Below, piece after piece: positions 45,500-56,311 of a stretch of DNA of 64,000 nucleotides; position 1 is the stretch's first letter, and the number at the start of each line of letters is the position of its first letter. The position numbers and the translations under genes were made by a program. A model generated the notes under the pieces. It made no database searches and was not told the origin of the DNA. It worked only from the letters and a program-made list of their open reading frames with translations. The DNA lies in assembly GCA_001695595.3 (NCBI GenBank), contig MBPM02000034.1, positions 434,001-498,000 of the forward strand, in the 5' to 3' direction. The stretch comes from Plasmopara viticola (Eukaryota; Oomycota; Peronosporomycetes; Peronosporales; Peronosporaceae).

Positions 45500-46080
45500 A
45501 AAAACCATCTTTTAAGCTATTTTACTCGCAAAAAAAAAAACTTATTAGTAGAGCCTCTAATCTCTTAAGCCTTTGTACCACACCTCCTTGCGGTTGGCGG
45601 TAAGTACGTCCCACTTGATTCAATGCATAGCAAGATTTCAGAAGAGGAATGTGACATCTTTGTTAAATACGAACCGGACAAGTTTTTGGTGCTTGATATG
45701 CACTTTTCCACAGTCCGGACCATAAATTGATCCATGCTGAAGAATTCTTAGACAATCGATTATGTCAGGTAACAAAGCTGATGCCAACTCAGCGCCATCA
45801 GTACGATTTCTAATGTCGGAAATGGTGCCAAAGTCGAGTAAGAGGCCACTCGACGGCAATCAAAGCCACATCAATTTGAGGGGCAGATTGTATGGCGGGG
45901 CTGCTGGAACTATTTTGCGTAGAGGAACTGTGATCTCAAGTCCTTGTATTCGTACCATGCTTAGAATCGCAGATCATTATCTGCCTGACTCCACGAATTA
46001 GTATTAATCCTGATACCAAAACTTAATGTAACTCCTGTATGTATATGAACTTTGTTTAAGTTTACCGATGAACTCCTGCG

Positions 46081-46310
46081 GGTATCGTGCACTTCTAGAT
46101 CGATAGACGGGACACATTCGTGGCTGTTTGAAGTCTCAGCGCTACAAAAGGGTCATCATACGCTTAGAAATGGCTATAATGAGTCCTTGCACGTCTAGAT
46201 ATAGACGAGTCTGATCCACAGCCGTGCGACGTCTCAGCACTTAAATGAAGTCATTATTGGATTAGTCATGGCTAAAATGAGTCCGTGCACGTCAAGATAG
46301 ATAGACAGAT
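46081..46310 (+). repeat. Three-copy imperfect tandem repeat, period about 98 bp
   Basis: GCAC(T/G)TC(T/A)AGAT followed by TAGAC recurs at 46089, 46189 and 46287, and ATGGCTA(T/A)AATGAGTCC at 46170 and 46268. Copies differ by substitutions and small indels. No coding role is evident. Confidence 0.65.
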
Positions 46311-46874
46311 TGCTAATAAGCATGGTACTTCCGGCTAATATGCTTCCTGGAACGTAATAACCACCAACTAGTGTGACACACTCTGTATTTGTATCACAAT
46401 TTCCGGGCAAGCTGTTTTGTGCCTCATAAGAATCAAAAGAAGTCCCTTGTGAGCTGAACTTATTCTGCTTTGGGCACCACCAAATTATGTATTCTTCATC
46501 ATCGCTGACCAAGTGCAACGTTTGCGATCCAAGATGTCTTTGTCCAAAATGTCGAATGTATCTAGATATCTTTATTCACAATCAAAATTACGGTATTTCA
46601 GCCTGGAAAACCACATATGTGTTTATAATACACTAACGAAAAGCAATTTCTTAAAGCCTTTAAACACTCGAGCTTGTTAAACTGAAACTAATAGCAATTC
46701 TGATCCGGTTTTTATATTACTAAATCCCCCCTAATAATTAGATCATCACCCACAAAAACAGAAGCTTAATTTTACCAAGCGAAAATTATATACAGCAAAT
46801 TCAGCAAGTGTAGATAAAGCATAATATATAGCACTTTTCGTATCCGCTTATAATAAAGATCTAACAAAACGATC
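46311..46874. other. Intergenic region downstream of kinase B
   Basis: About 560 bp of AT-rich sequence holding the 3' UTR side of kinase B. A minus-strand frame at 46234-46518 overlaps the tandem repeat and has no recognisable domain. Confidence 0.35.
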
Positions 46875-49800
46875 TTACATAATCCCACAAGGTCCGTCGG
46901 CGTGTTCCTGCGACATATTTCGGACGTGCCTTGCTGTAGCTGATGAAATGCTTCCACTTCTGGCGACATTTCGAAATTTAAAGTTGCGGCGGATATACCC
47001 GCACAAGAGTCGGTGCTCTGTTTTAAGCAAGGTAATTGAGTCCTCCAGCGACTGTTTTCGAGAAAGCACGACCGCTGCGTCAGCTTGTGCATCTAATTGT
47101 CGGCCAATGTTAGTTTCTGCTTGACATTGCTGAAGCTGCTCACAAGCAACTTGCACACGGAAAGCAGCTTTCGATACACGAGTCGCGGCGACATAAGCTG
47201 ATGAACCTTTCAGTGAGTGGGACTCTCGACGAGTCAACGCGATGTCACCTTGCTCATATGCTGCCAAGATTCGTGACATAATCGCTTCACAACTCAGCGT
47301 GAACTTTTCAAGTAAGCTCAAAAAAAGGTCTTCCTGACTGCCACATTGTTGAACACCCAACGAGTAGTCTACAGGGTCACCCTCGGGGATGACAATACTG
47401 GTAGGATTCATACGCAATGCAGCGTCGCTCTTCAAATTAGCACTCGAGCACTCGACACTGGGAGAGCTCCTAGTTCCATGTCTTGCTGCTGGGCTACTGA
47501 TGTTCATACACTCCAGCATTGCTGCAATCGGGCCTTCTGTCACGTGTTCGTCCAAACTCTTATTGGAGTCGACGTCCGGCAATCGCAAAGGTTTGCATTC
47601 GGTCTGGTCTAGATCAAACACTGCTCTGCCACACGCACTGTTGGCATCATTTGCGGAAATACGCGATAGAGGCTTCTGCGAAGAAGTTGACAATGACGTT
47701 GCGTCTTTATTGCATCCCACAAAAGGCGGGTGGCTCCACAATGTCGGATTACTGTGAGAAGAAACGTGTTCTGTAGTTTCAATGCCTTCCATCAACTTGT
47801 CTTTTATAATTGGCAAAGTGGCAGAGGTTTTGGTTATTTGCTTCCAATCAGGAATATCAACAACCGCACCCCCAGTGTCGCGTTGAAGCGTCTGCAACAC
47901 CCCCGAGCGTGAACTGTTTCCGATTGACGAGCCTAAGCTGAAAATTGATGTTGTAGGAACTGCCGTGCGCACTGTAGGCATAATCTGGCGTCGGACTGCC
48001 ATTGGGTCATCGAGCTCTAAATTTGACATTGCGCGTGCCAAATCAAGCTGCTGCATGTGACGCGAGGCGGGAGCAAGTCTCGGGCTCACTTCGTGCGTGG
48101 TGTTAAATCTGTCAACTTCATCAGCTTCACTGTCAAACGACGGACGCGGGGTCGGAGTTGGTACTGGAAATGAGGTTGGTACATGTTCCAACTCACTTTC
48201 ACGGCCTATCGACGAGTATGGTGGAGTCACAGACCCAAACATAGTTGATGCAGCGGCACTTGCACCGAGTAAGTCACGTGAGTGACCATCCGTTTCGACA
48301 ATTGAAGGAGTCGATGTTTTGGGTCCGTTAAAGCGGATGCGCATCCACTGACAAATGGCTTTAAGCAAACTACTTTTTGAAATTGGCTTTACCATAAACT
48401 CGTCCATACCTGCGAGCAAGCACTTCTGCCGGTCTCCACTCATAGCGTAGGCTGTCAGTCCGAGGATAGGGATACGTGGGAGATTGTTGTTGAGCTCAAA
48501 TTGACGAATTGCTCGCGTAGCAGTGTACCCATCCATAACTGGCATCTCACAGTCCATAAAGATAAGGTCAAACCTGGTAGTGTCCTCTGTGTAAGCTTTT
48601 AATGCATCTTTGCCATTCACCTCCCATTGTAAATAATGGTCAGCTTCCTGAAGAAAGCACTTCACTACCTCCCAATTGAATTCGTTGTCTTCCGCGACCA
48701 ATATTCTTGCTTGTTTGGGAATCACAACTTTTGCATTATTCGTGGCAGTCGCGGCCGCGGAGCTGGCAGCACTATCATTTGAGCTCACATTTGATGTGTC
48801 CATATTGAGAGGTGCATCAGTCAGCAAGTCGTTTGCGGTGTAGAACAACTTTTTTGCATCAACATCGTCCAGCAGTCGAACTACCACTGTAAAGTAAAAG
48901 TTACTGCCAACGTCGAGTTCGCTATCAACACCGATTTGACCATCCATTAACTCCGCAAGTTGCTTACAAATTGCAAGACCCAAGCCAGAGCCAGTAGGAT
49001 TGTTTTGGCGAGTACGTTCCAACTTCGTAAATAGAGAGAAGAGACTCAACTTCTCCTCTGCATTCATACCAATTCCTGTATCAATGACTTGAAACAAAAG
49101 CTTTTTGAATGCCCTCGGAAGCTCCGGGGTATACACAACACTACAAGTGACTGTGATCGAGCCTGCATTGGTAAACTTTATTGAATTCGACAACAAGTTT
49201 AACAACACTTGACGCAGACGCACAACATCGCCAATGGCCACCTTTGGCACATTATTATCACACTTCAGCTCAAGCTTTAAACCGCGCTCGCGGGCCTTAA
49301 ACTTAAAAATTTCAATCGAGTAGTCTAGTAATTCGTGCATCTGGAATGGTGCAGCAGAAAGCTCCAAGTGCCCAGCCTCAATTTTGGACAAGTCTAGAAT
49401 ATCGTTGATCAGGTTCAAGAGAAGCGATCCCGACACATAAGCCATATGCACATATCGCTCGGGTGCCTTATCCAATGGTTGCTCCTTCAGTAGCTCCAAC
49501 ATGCCAAGCACACCATTCAATGGCGTTCGTAGCTCGTGACTGAACGAAGCTAAAAAATTTACCTTAGCAGCTTCCATGTGCTTCCTTGCCGTGTAATCTT
49601 GTCCCACACCAATGACACCACGTATATTGCCGTGCATATCCTTTTTACTTGATGCATTTACAAGAAGCAGCAGAAACACGCCGCGCTTTGTTGTCATAGG
49701 GAGCTCCATTTCACCGACATCGATTCCAATCAGCGCTTGGTTCAGCAATTGTCGGACCTGTTGTCTACATTCTGGGATAATAAATGTAAGCACCAATGAT

Positions 49801-52800
49801 AGACCCAGCACACTAGACTTGTGATAGCCAGTAATTTCCTCAATCTTTTGATTCCACTCGTTGATGCAGCCATTTGTATCGATACCAAAGATTGGAGCAT
49901 TCGCGGTATCAATCAATCGAAAGTACTCGTGTTCTTGAGCAATGCGATCCGTGATGTCTTGTCCTATGCCGACAACACCGACAATACTGCCATTAGTATC
50001 GTACCGCGGGGTCGCGTTTAGTAAAATCTCAATGCGTGTGCCTGGACGAGTTATAAGTGGAAATTCAAAATTCGCTGTTTCGACACCCTTGAGCGCCTGC
50101 GAGAGAACTTCAGCCACAACTGGTCGAAATTCAGGCGAAATGAGCGTCTCGACAAGGTTTTCGCCCATGACTTCGTCAATGGCATAATTCGTAATCTGAG
50201 CAGCCTTTCTGTTATAGATGTTGACGCATAGATTCGCGTCTACACCAAAGATTGGAGCATTAGCTGTATCAATCAAACGACTGTATTCTTGCTCCTGAGC
50301 AATACGTTCCGTAATGTCTTGTCCAATACCAACCATTCCCATAACTTCACCGTGCTCGTTGTACCGCGGGGTAGCATTCAGTAGAATTTCGACGCGCCGA
50401 CCGGCTTTCGTGATCAATGGAAACTCGAAATTTGCAATTTCAACGCCCTCAAAAGCCTTCTCGAGGACACTACGCACGGGCACCTTGTACTCGTTCGAAA
50501 TAAATTCGGCAACCAAGTCCTTGCCCAGCACATCTTCGTTCGTATACTGCATAATATCGGCAGCTTTTCGGTTCCAGATGTTAACGCGACCATTGGAGTC
50601 TACACCAAATATGGGAGCGTTGGCCGTATCAATGAGGCGGCTATACTCTTGCTCCTGTGCGATACGATCCGTAATATCCTGACCAATACCAACCATTCCA
50701 ATCACCTCTCCATGTTCATTGAACCGCGAAGTAGCATTTAGTAAAATTTCTACTCGCCTTCCTGCCTTGGTCATCAATGGAAATTCAAAGTTTGCAGTTT
50801 CGACGCCTTCCAGCGCTTTTGATAATACAAGACTAACGGCATCACGATAGTCTTCAGTGATAAACTTCTCAACCAGATTCTCACCCATTACATCAGCTGG
50901 TGTGTGTTGCGTGATTTCAGCTGCCTTTTTATTCCAGATGTTCACGAGCCCATCACCGTCAACACCAAAAATTGGGGCGTTAGCTGAATCGATCAGTCTA
51001 GCGTATTCTTGCTCTTGGGCAATCCTGTCTGTAATGTCTTGGCCAATACCCACGACACCAACAATGTGTCCGTGCTGATTAAAGCGAGCAGTTGCATTAA
51101 GCAAAATATTAAGTTTACGACCAGTCTTTGTGATCACTGGTACTTCAAAGCTCGCAGTCTCGTTCCCCTGTAATGCATTAGACATAATCTCGTACACGAT
51201 TGCCTGATACTCTTTCGCAATGAACGTTTCCACGTACTTTTCGCCTAAAACTTCTTCCACGGCGTAGTTTGTGATTTGTGCTGCCTTCTTGTTCAAAATG
51301 TTGACACACATGTTCACATCAACACCAAAAATTGGGGCATTTGCTGTATCAATTAGTCGACTGTACTCTTGTTCCTGTGCAATACGATCTGTAATGTCCT
51401 GGCCAATACCAACCATTCCCATCACATCACCTTGCTCATTATAACGAGGTGTAGCATTCAAAAGAATCTCCACTCGTCGGCCTGCCCTTGTTATGAGTGG
51501 AAATTCAAAATTAGCGGTCTCAATTCCTTCAAAAGCCTTTTCCAAAACACAACGAACAGCCACGCGATATTCTTTTGAAATAAACTTGGCCACAAGATCC
51601 TCGCCCAAAACATCTTCAGTAGTGTATTGCATAATTTTAGCAGCTTTCCGATTCCAAATGTTCACAAGACCATTCGCATCCACACCGAAAATAGGAGCGT
51701 TCGCAGTGTCAATAAGACGCATGTATTCCTTCTCTTGAGCGATCCGATCAGTTATATCCTGTCCAATGCCAACCATGCCAATTACTTCCCGGTGTTCATT
51801 GTTCCTCGGTGTTGCATTCAACAAGATTTCCACACGCCGACCAGACTTTGTCACCAACGGGAATTCAAAATTTGCCGTTTCAATACCTTCCAGCGCCTTT
51901 GACAGTACAAGGCTCACCGCTTTGCGGTAATCCTTCGTGATAAATTTCTCTACCAAATTCTCCCCCATTACATCAGTCGGCGTGTACTGCGTAATTTCAG
52001 CTGCTTTTTTATTCCAAATGTTAACAAGACCGTTCGCATCGACGCCAAAGATCGGAGCATTAGCAGAGTCTATCAGTCGTGCATACTCCTGCTCTTGTGC
52101 AATGCGATCAGTTATGTCTTGACCAATACTCACGACACCAACAATGTGGCCATGCTGGTCAAAGCGAGCGGTTGCATTCAACAAAATGATTAATTTTCGA
52201 CCAGTTCTCGTAATCACTGGCACCTCAAAACTCGCCGTCTCATCCCCCTGCAGTGCCTTTGACATAATACCATAGACGATGGCTTGGTACTCAGGAGCGA
52301 TGAATGTTTCGACATAATTTTCACCTGCGACTTCTTCAAAAGCATAATTTGTGATCTGGGCAGCCTTGTTATTTAAAATGTTCACGCACATGTTGGCATC
52401 CACACCGAAGATTGGAGCGTTAGCTGTGTCGATCAAACGACTATATTCTTGCTCCTGTGCAATACGATCGGTGATATCCTGGCCAATGCCTACCATACCC
52501 ATCACTTCGCTTTGTTCATTGAAACGTGGTGTGGCGTTTAAAAGAATTTCAACGCGTCGGCCGGCCTTCGTGATCAATGGAAATTCAAAATTGGCCGTCT
52601 CAATTCCTTTAAATGCCTTCTCCAGGACGCTGCGGACAGGCACTTTGTATTCGACCGAAATAAATTCAGCAACAAGGTCCTTGCCTAGTACATCTTCCGT
52701 TGTGTATTGCATGATGTCGGCAGCCTTCCGGTTCCAAATATTTACCAAACCGTTCGAGTCAACTCCAAATATAGGAGCATTAGCTGTATCAATTAGGCGC

Positions 52801-55800
52801 ATATACTCTTTCTCCTGCGCGATACGATCCGTGATATCCTGTCCAATTCCAACCATGCCCATTACCTCGCCTTGCTCGTTGTAACGTGGAGTGGCATTAA
52901 GTAAAATCTCCACTCGCCGACCGGACTTTGTAATCAATGGAAATTCAAAATTTGCTGTCTCTACGCCTTTAAATGCCTTTTCTAGCACGCACCGAACAGG
53001 AAATTTATACTCTTCCGATATAAATTCGGCAACAAGATCTTTGCCTAACACATCACTGTTTGCATACTGTGTAATATTAGCTGCTTTTCGGTTCCAAATA
53101 TTGACGCGCCCGTTTATATCCACTCCAAAAATTGGGGCGTTGGCTGTATCGATCAGTCTCATGTATTCCTGCTCCTGTGCAATTCGATTTGTGATATCTT
53201 GGCCGATGCCGACCACGCCGATCACAGCGCCGTGCTCGTTGTAGCGTGGCGTGGCATTCAACAGTATCTCCACGCGACGGCCGGACTTTGTGATCAACGG
53301 AAATTCAAAATTTGCGGTCTCGACGCCGTTCAGCGCCTCAGACAACACGTTGTTCACTGCTTCCTGATAATCCTTCGTAATGTATTTCTCGACTAATTTC
53401 TCGCCCATCACGGCATCTGTCGTATACTGCATAATCTCTGCAGCCTTTTTGTTCCAGATATTCACGCGACCGTCAAAATCAACTCCAAAAATTGGAGCAT
53501 TGGCAGTGTCAATCAATCGGATATACTCTTGTTCCTGCGCGATACGCTCCGTAATGTCTTGGCCGATTCCAGTGACACCAAAGATCTGCCCTAGTTCGTC
53601 GTATCTGGGAGAAGCGTTCAGCAAAATTTCGACTCGTCGACCAGTTTTAGTGATAAGAGGAAAATCAAAGTTCCCAGTCTGTTCTCCACGAAGGGCCTTC
53701 CGTAACAGCTCTCCTACCGATTCGCGATGATCGTCCGCCACGAATCCATTCACCAGATCCTTCCCCATAACCTCTTCGAATGAAAACTGAGTGATCTCCG
53801 CCACTTTAAGATTCCAAATGTTAACGCGGCCATCCTGGTCCACACCAAAGATTGGAGCGTTTGCTGAATGGATAAGCCTATTCGTTTCCTTCTCCTGCGC
53901 CATGCGAGCGGTAATATCCTGACCGATACCAACAACACCAATCACAACACCCTTCTCGTTGTAACGCGGAGTAGCGTTCAGCAAAATCTCTACACGACGA
54001 CCATCTTTGGTGTTGAGTGGAAACTCAAAATTGGCCGTTTCTTGTCCTTTTAATGCTTGAGACAGCACGGTCCACACTGCCTCTTGAAAATCATTCGGAA
54101 TAAAGTTTTTGACCAAATTGACCCCAAGCACCTCTTCGTTTGAATATTGTGTTGTGTCAGCGGCTTTCCGATTCCATATATTGACGCACCCATTCTCGTC
54201 TACTCCAAAAATCGGCGCATTCGCAGTGTCAATGAGACGCGTGTACTCCTGCTCTTGGGCGCGTCTGTCTGTGATGTCCTGACCAATACCTACGGCTCCG
54301 CAAATGTTGCCGAAATGGTCATACTTGGGAGTTGCATTCAGCAGAATATCCAATCGACGACCACTTTTCGTGATCAACGGAAAATCAAAGTTTGCTGTCC
54401 CTTCACCCTCTATAGCTCTCGACAAAACTTTGCCAACTGCATTACGATAGTCTTCAGATATAAAACGAAATATTTCCTGGCCAATCGTGTCTGCATTTGT
54501 ATACTCAGTAATTGCCGCGGCTTTTTTATTCCAAATGGTGACTTTGTAATTGCAATCGACGCCAAAAATGGGCGCGTTTGCGGTATCGATCAACTGGCTA
54601 TACTCTTTCTCTTGGATAACTCGGTCCGTTATGTCTTGTCCAATCCCAACAACGCCAACGAGTTTTCCCGTATGATCGTATCGCGGGGTTGCGTTCAGCA
54701 ATATTTCCACCTTTCGGCCTGTCTTCGTAACTAACGGAAACTCAAAATTGGCAGTTTCAATCCCTTGAAATGCACTATGAAAAACTGCAGCAACTGCAGG
54801 CCTGAAATCTTCGGAAATCAAAGTGTCCACGAGATCGACACCCATTACTTCATCGGGCGAATATTCACTAATGTGCGAAGCCTTGGTATTAAAGATCACT
54901 ACTCGACCTTGCGTATCTACACCAAAAATTGGTGCATTAGCTGTCTCAATAAGTTTCCTGTACTCCATCTCTTTAGTATTTCGCTCCGTCACATCTTGTC
55001 CAATTGCAACGACGCCCATAACCGATCCAAGCGTATCAAATCTTGGCGTTAAACAAAGCACAATCTCAACTCTCGATCCTCTTGCTGTTACCAACGGCAA
55101 CTCAAAATCTGCACCGGCAATGCCCGTCAAAGCTTGCTCAATTTTCTTGGAAACAATCTTTCGAAAGCTCTCGTCAACAACAGGCAGCAGCGGTTCACCC
55201 ACCATCTCGTCACTAGCATAGCCTGTAATGGATTCCGTCTTGGGATTCCACACGGTAATATTGCCCTCTTTATCAAGTTCAATAATAGGTGCGTTCGCCT
55301 GCATCATCACCGTCGCGTACTGCTTTTCCTGAATCGCCCACTCCGTCACATCGTGACCCACGCCATAGACGCCCACACACGATCCATCTTGGTCAAACAA
55401 TGGCGTCATACTCGTCAGCACTTGCGTACTTCGGCCCTTTGTGTTCCTTAACGAAATGCGCAGCTCCAGCACGGGCTCTTTGCCTTTGATACACATCTCA
55501 ATCGTTTCTCTTATCTCTTGTTTGCACTGCTTGCCATACACAAACTTTAAAAGTGGCCGACCAACCACGCGCTTGGCCTCAAAGCCTGTAATGTCTTCCA
55601 TGCGCGGATTCCAGAGCGCCACGCTGCCGTCCGTATGGACTCCAAGTGCCGGCGCGTTGGCGTCGTTCAGCATGCGAAACAGCTCCTGAGCACATGGCCA
55701 AGCGGTCTCGGACGCTTCGCTTGTATCGGGTACCACGTCATGCGGCGCTGCACTTGCTGGTGATGGGTTGAGGCTGCCTCGACTGCGTTTCCCCTTCAGT

Positions 55801-55808
55801 GGCACCAT
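46875..55808 (-). CDS. Hybrid histidine kinase B: 17 PAS, HisKA, HATPase_c, receiver, Hpt, CaaX (2,977 residues)
   Basis: Intronless over 8.9 kb. The first in-frame ATG is 55806-55808 (MVPLKGKRSRG); the frame extends 15 codons further only through a TTG. A 42-residue N-terminus precedes 17 PAS/PAC units (about 43-2081). HisKA has SHELRTPLNG (His2091); HATPase_c has NLLSNSIKFTN, DTGIGM and GSGLGLAICKQL; the receiver has FMDCEMP (Asp2419) and VKPIS. A Ser/Pro-rich linker follows, then Hpt with HSLKGSS (His2864). The chain ends CGIM, a CaaX box. All catalytic motifs look intact. Units 9-11 and 12-14 are duplicate three-PAS blocks. The tail is closer to kinase C than to A (shared TTKRGVFLLLLVNASS in the last PAS). 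No transmembrane segment is visible, so the CaaX would supply the membrane anchor. Confidence 0.95.
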   Translation of the reverse strand: MVPLKGKRSRGSLNPSPASAAPHDVVPDTSEASETAWPCAQELFRMLNDANAPALGVHTDGSVALWNPRMEDITGFEAKRVVGRPLLKFVYGKQCKQEIRETIEMCIKGKEPVLELRISLRNTKGRSTQVLTSMTPLFDQDGSCVGVYGVGHDVTEWAIQEKQYATVMMQANAPIIELDKEGNITVWNPKTESITGYASDEMVGEPLLPVVDESFRKIVSKKIEQALTGIAGADFELPLVTARGSRVEIVLCLTPRFDTLGSVMGVVAIGQDVTERNTKEMEYRKLIETANAPIFGVDTQGRVVIFNTKASHISEYSPDEVMGVDLVDTLISEDFRPAVAAVFHSAFQGIETANFEFPLVTKTGRKVEILLNATPRYDHTGKLVGVVGIGQDITDRVIQEKEYSQLIDTANAPIFGVDCNYKVTIWNKKAAAITEYTNADTIGQEIFRFISEDYRNAVGKVLSRAIEGEGTANFDFPLITKSGRRLDILLNATPKYDHFGNICGAVGIGQDITDRRAQEQEYTRLIDTANAPIFGVDENGCVNIWNRKAADTTQYSNEEVLGVNLVKNFIPNDFQEAVWTVLSQALKGQETANFEFPLNTKDGRRVEILLNATPRYNEKGVVIGVVGIGQDITARMAQEKETNRLIHSANAPIFGVDQDGRVNIWNLKVAEITQFSFEEVMGKDLVNGFVADDHRESVGELLRKALRGEQTGNFDFPLITKTGRRVEILLNASPRYDELGQIFGVTGIGQDITERIAQEQEYIRLIDTANAPIFGVDFDGRVNIWNKKAAEIMQYTTDAVMGEKLVEKYITKDYQEAVNNVLSEALNGVETANFEFPLITKSGRRVEILLNATPRYNEHGAVIGVVGIGQDITNRIAQEQEYMRLIDTANAPIFGVDINGRVNIWNRKAANITQYANSDVLGKDLVAEFISEEYKFPVRCVLEKAFKGVETANFEFPLITKSGRRVEILLNATPRYNEQGEVMGMVGIGQDITDRIAQEKEYMRLIDTANAPIFGVDSNGLVNIWNRKAADIMQYTTEDVLGKDLVAEFISVEYKVPVRSVLEKAFKGIETANFEFPLITKAGRRVEILLNATPRFNEQSEVMGMVGIGQDITDRIAQEQEYSRLIDTANAPIFGVDANMCVNILNNKAAQITNYAFEEVAGENYVETFIAPEYQAIVYGIMSKALQGDETASFEVPVITRTGRKLIILLNATARFDQHGHIVGVVSIGQDITDRIAQEQEYARLIDSANAPIFGVDANGLVNIWNKKAAEITQYTPTDVMGENLVEKFITKDYRKAVSLVLSKALEGIETANFEFPLVTKSGRRVEILLNATPRNNEHREVIGMVGIGQDITDRIAQEKEYMRLIDTANAPIFGVDANGLVNIWNRKAAKIMQYTTEDVLGEDLVAKFISKEYRVAVRCVLEKAFEGIETANFEFPLITRAGRRVEILLNATPRYNEQGDVMGMVGIGQDITDRIAQEQEYSRLIDTANAPIFGVDVNMCVNILNKKAAQITNYAVEEVLGEKYVETFIAKEYQAIVYEIMSNALQGNETASFEVPVITKTGRKLNILLNATARFNQHGHIVGVVGIGQDITDRIAQEQEYARLIDSANAPIFGVDGDGLVNIWNKKAAEITQHTPADVMGENLVEKFITEDYRDAVSLVLSKALEGVETANFEFPLMTKAGRRVEILLNATSRFNEHGEVIGMVGIGQDITDRIAQEQEYSRLIDTANAPIFGVDSNGRVNIWNRKAADIMQYTNEDVLGKDLVAEFISNEYKVPVRSVLEKAFEGVEIANFEFPLITKAGRRVEILLNATPRYNEHGEVMGMVGIGQDITERIAQEQEYSRLIDTANAPIFGVDANLCVNIYNRKAAQITNYAIDEVMGENLVETLISPEFRPVVAEVLSQALKGVETANFEFPLITRPGTRIEILLNATPRYDTNGSIVGVVGIGQDITDRIAQEHEYFRLIDTANAPIFGIDTNGCINEWNQKIEEITGYHKSSVLGLSLVLTFIIPECRQQVRQLLNQALIGIDVGEMELPMTTKRGVFLLLLVNASSKKDMHGNIRGVIGVGQDYTARKHMEAAKVNFLASFSHELRTPLNGVLGMLELLKEQPLDKAPERYVHMAYVSGSLLLNLINDILDLSKIEAGHLELSAAPFQMHELLDYSIEIFKFKARERGLKLELKCDNNVPKVAIGDVVRLRQVLLNLLSNSIKFTNAGSITVTCSVVYTPELPRAFKKLLFQVIDTGIGMNAEEKLSLFSLFTKLERTRQNNPTGSGLGLAICKQLAELMDGQIGVDSELDVGSNFYFTVVVRLLDDVDAKKLFYTANDLLTDAPLNMDTSNVSSNDSAASSAAATATNNAKVVIPKQARILVAEDNEFNWEVVKCFLQEADHYLQWEVNGKDALKAYTEDTTRFDLIFMDCEMPVMDGYTATRAIRQFELNNNLPRIPILGLTAYAMSGDRQKCLLAGMDEFMVKPISKSSLLKAICQWMRIRFNGPKTSTPSIVETDGHSRDLLGASAAASTMFGSVTPPYSSIGRESELEHVPTSFPVPTPTPRPSFDSEADEVDRFNTTHEVSPRLAPASRHMQQLDLARAMSNLELDDPMAVRRQIMPTVRTAVPTTSIFSLGSSIGNSSRSGVLQTLQRDTGGAVVDIPDWKQITKTSATLPIIKDKLMEGIETTEHVSSHSNPTLWSHPPFVGCNKDATSLSTSSQKPLSRISANDANSACGRAVFDLDQTECKPLRLPDVDSNKSLDEHVTEGPIAAMLECMNISSPAARHGTRSSPSVECSSANLKSDAALRMNPTSIVIPEGDPVDYSLGVQQCGSQEDLFLSLLEKFTLSCEAIMSRILAAYEQGDIALTRRESHSLKGSSAYVAATRVSKAAFRVQVACEQLQQCQAETNIGRQLDAQADAAVVLSRKQSLEDSITLLKTEHRLLCGYIRRNFKFRNVARSGSISSATARHVRNMSQEHADGPCGIM
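49566..55682 (-). repeat. Tandem PAS array of kinase B (17 units of 360 bp)
   Basis: The array is 6,117 bp, essentially 17 x 360. Three unit subtypes alternate: (a) ADIMQYT...KDLVAEFIS; (b) AQITNYA...ETASFEVPV, with Leu-Asn replacing Trp-Asn in two units; (c) AEITQYTP...GENLVEKFIT. Order a-b-c occurs at units 9-11 (51726-52805) and 12-14 (50646-51725). Confidence 0.93.
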
Positions 55809-56053
55809 GGTAGTGGTACAATGCGGATTGTCACAGAGCCGCGCGAACAACAAATCCTAAGTAAAGAAAGGGGTCGGTTTAGAAAAGAGAAACTTCTTGA
55901 GAACGAAGGGGTCAATTAACTGACGTCTGACCCGAAAACGACAATGGTAAGAGGTATGGAAAAAGTTATTTTCGTTATGTCCTCTCGCTCGATCGCATGG
56001 AGACTATGCTAATTTCTAGACTGGAATCGGTATGAGGTGGCAATCGCTTCTAC

Positions 56054-56311
56054 CTAGCAACTGTTGGCTCCACAGCAACTCCACGGTACAAAATACTGCC
56101 ACCATTTACATCCTTCAATGTTAGTGTTTGACTCGAAGAGCGGGTTGTAGTCATCTATGCTCGCGGACTCGGCTGCGAATACGATGTTGTCATTGGTGGT
56201 GGCTCGCAGAAGATTAGACGAAGACGAAGTGATGTCAGCGATGTGGCCAGTTGCCAAGTTGCAAACGAGCACTGAGAACGCAAAAGAGACGGCGAACTGC
56301 TTTAACATCAT
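56054..56311 (-). CDS. Small secreted cysteine-containing protein (85 residues)
   Basis: Two adjacent ATGs at 56309-56311 and 56306-56308 open MMLKQFAVSFAFSVLVCNLA, a classic signal peptide with probable cleavage after ATG or GHI (about residues 22-24). The mature part is about 62 residues, with an acidic middle (ESASIDDYNPLFES) and a C-terminal cluster GCKWWQYFVPWSCCGANSC with four Cys. SSNLLRATTND, about 15 residues after the cleavage site, is placed where oomycete RxLR motifs occur but is not a proper RxLR. It may be a secreted apoplastic or effector-like protein. No homologue is recognised. It lies between the kinase B start and the RJL gene, on the same strand. Confidence 0.7.
   Translation of the reverse strand: MMLKQFAVSFAFSVLVCNLATGHIADITSSSSNLLRATTNDNIVFAAESASIDDYNPLFESNTNIEGCKWWQYFVPWSCCGANSC

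Noticed and set aside
45061..46310. CRISPR array
   Set aside because: Repeats are 98-209 bp, imperfect and without uniform short spacers; the organism is eukaryotic.
49612..55689. Plus-strand open frames with repeated FVI-GNSKFAVS-type text opposite kinases B and C
   Set aside because: They are the reverse translation of the PAS units and recur at 360-bp spacing.
55809..55853. Longer kinase B start 15 codons upstream
   Set aside because: The upstream codon is TTG; the first ATG in frame is at 55806-55808.
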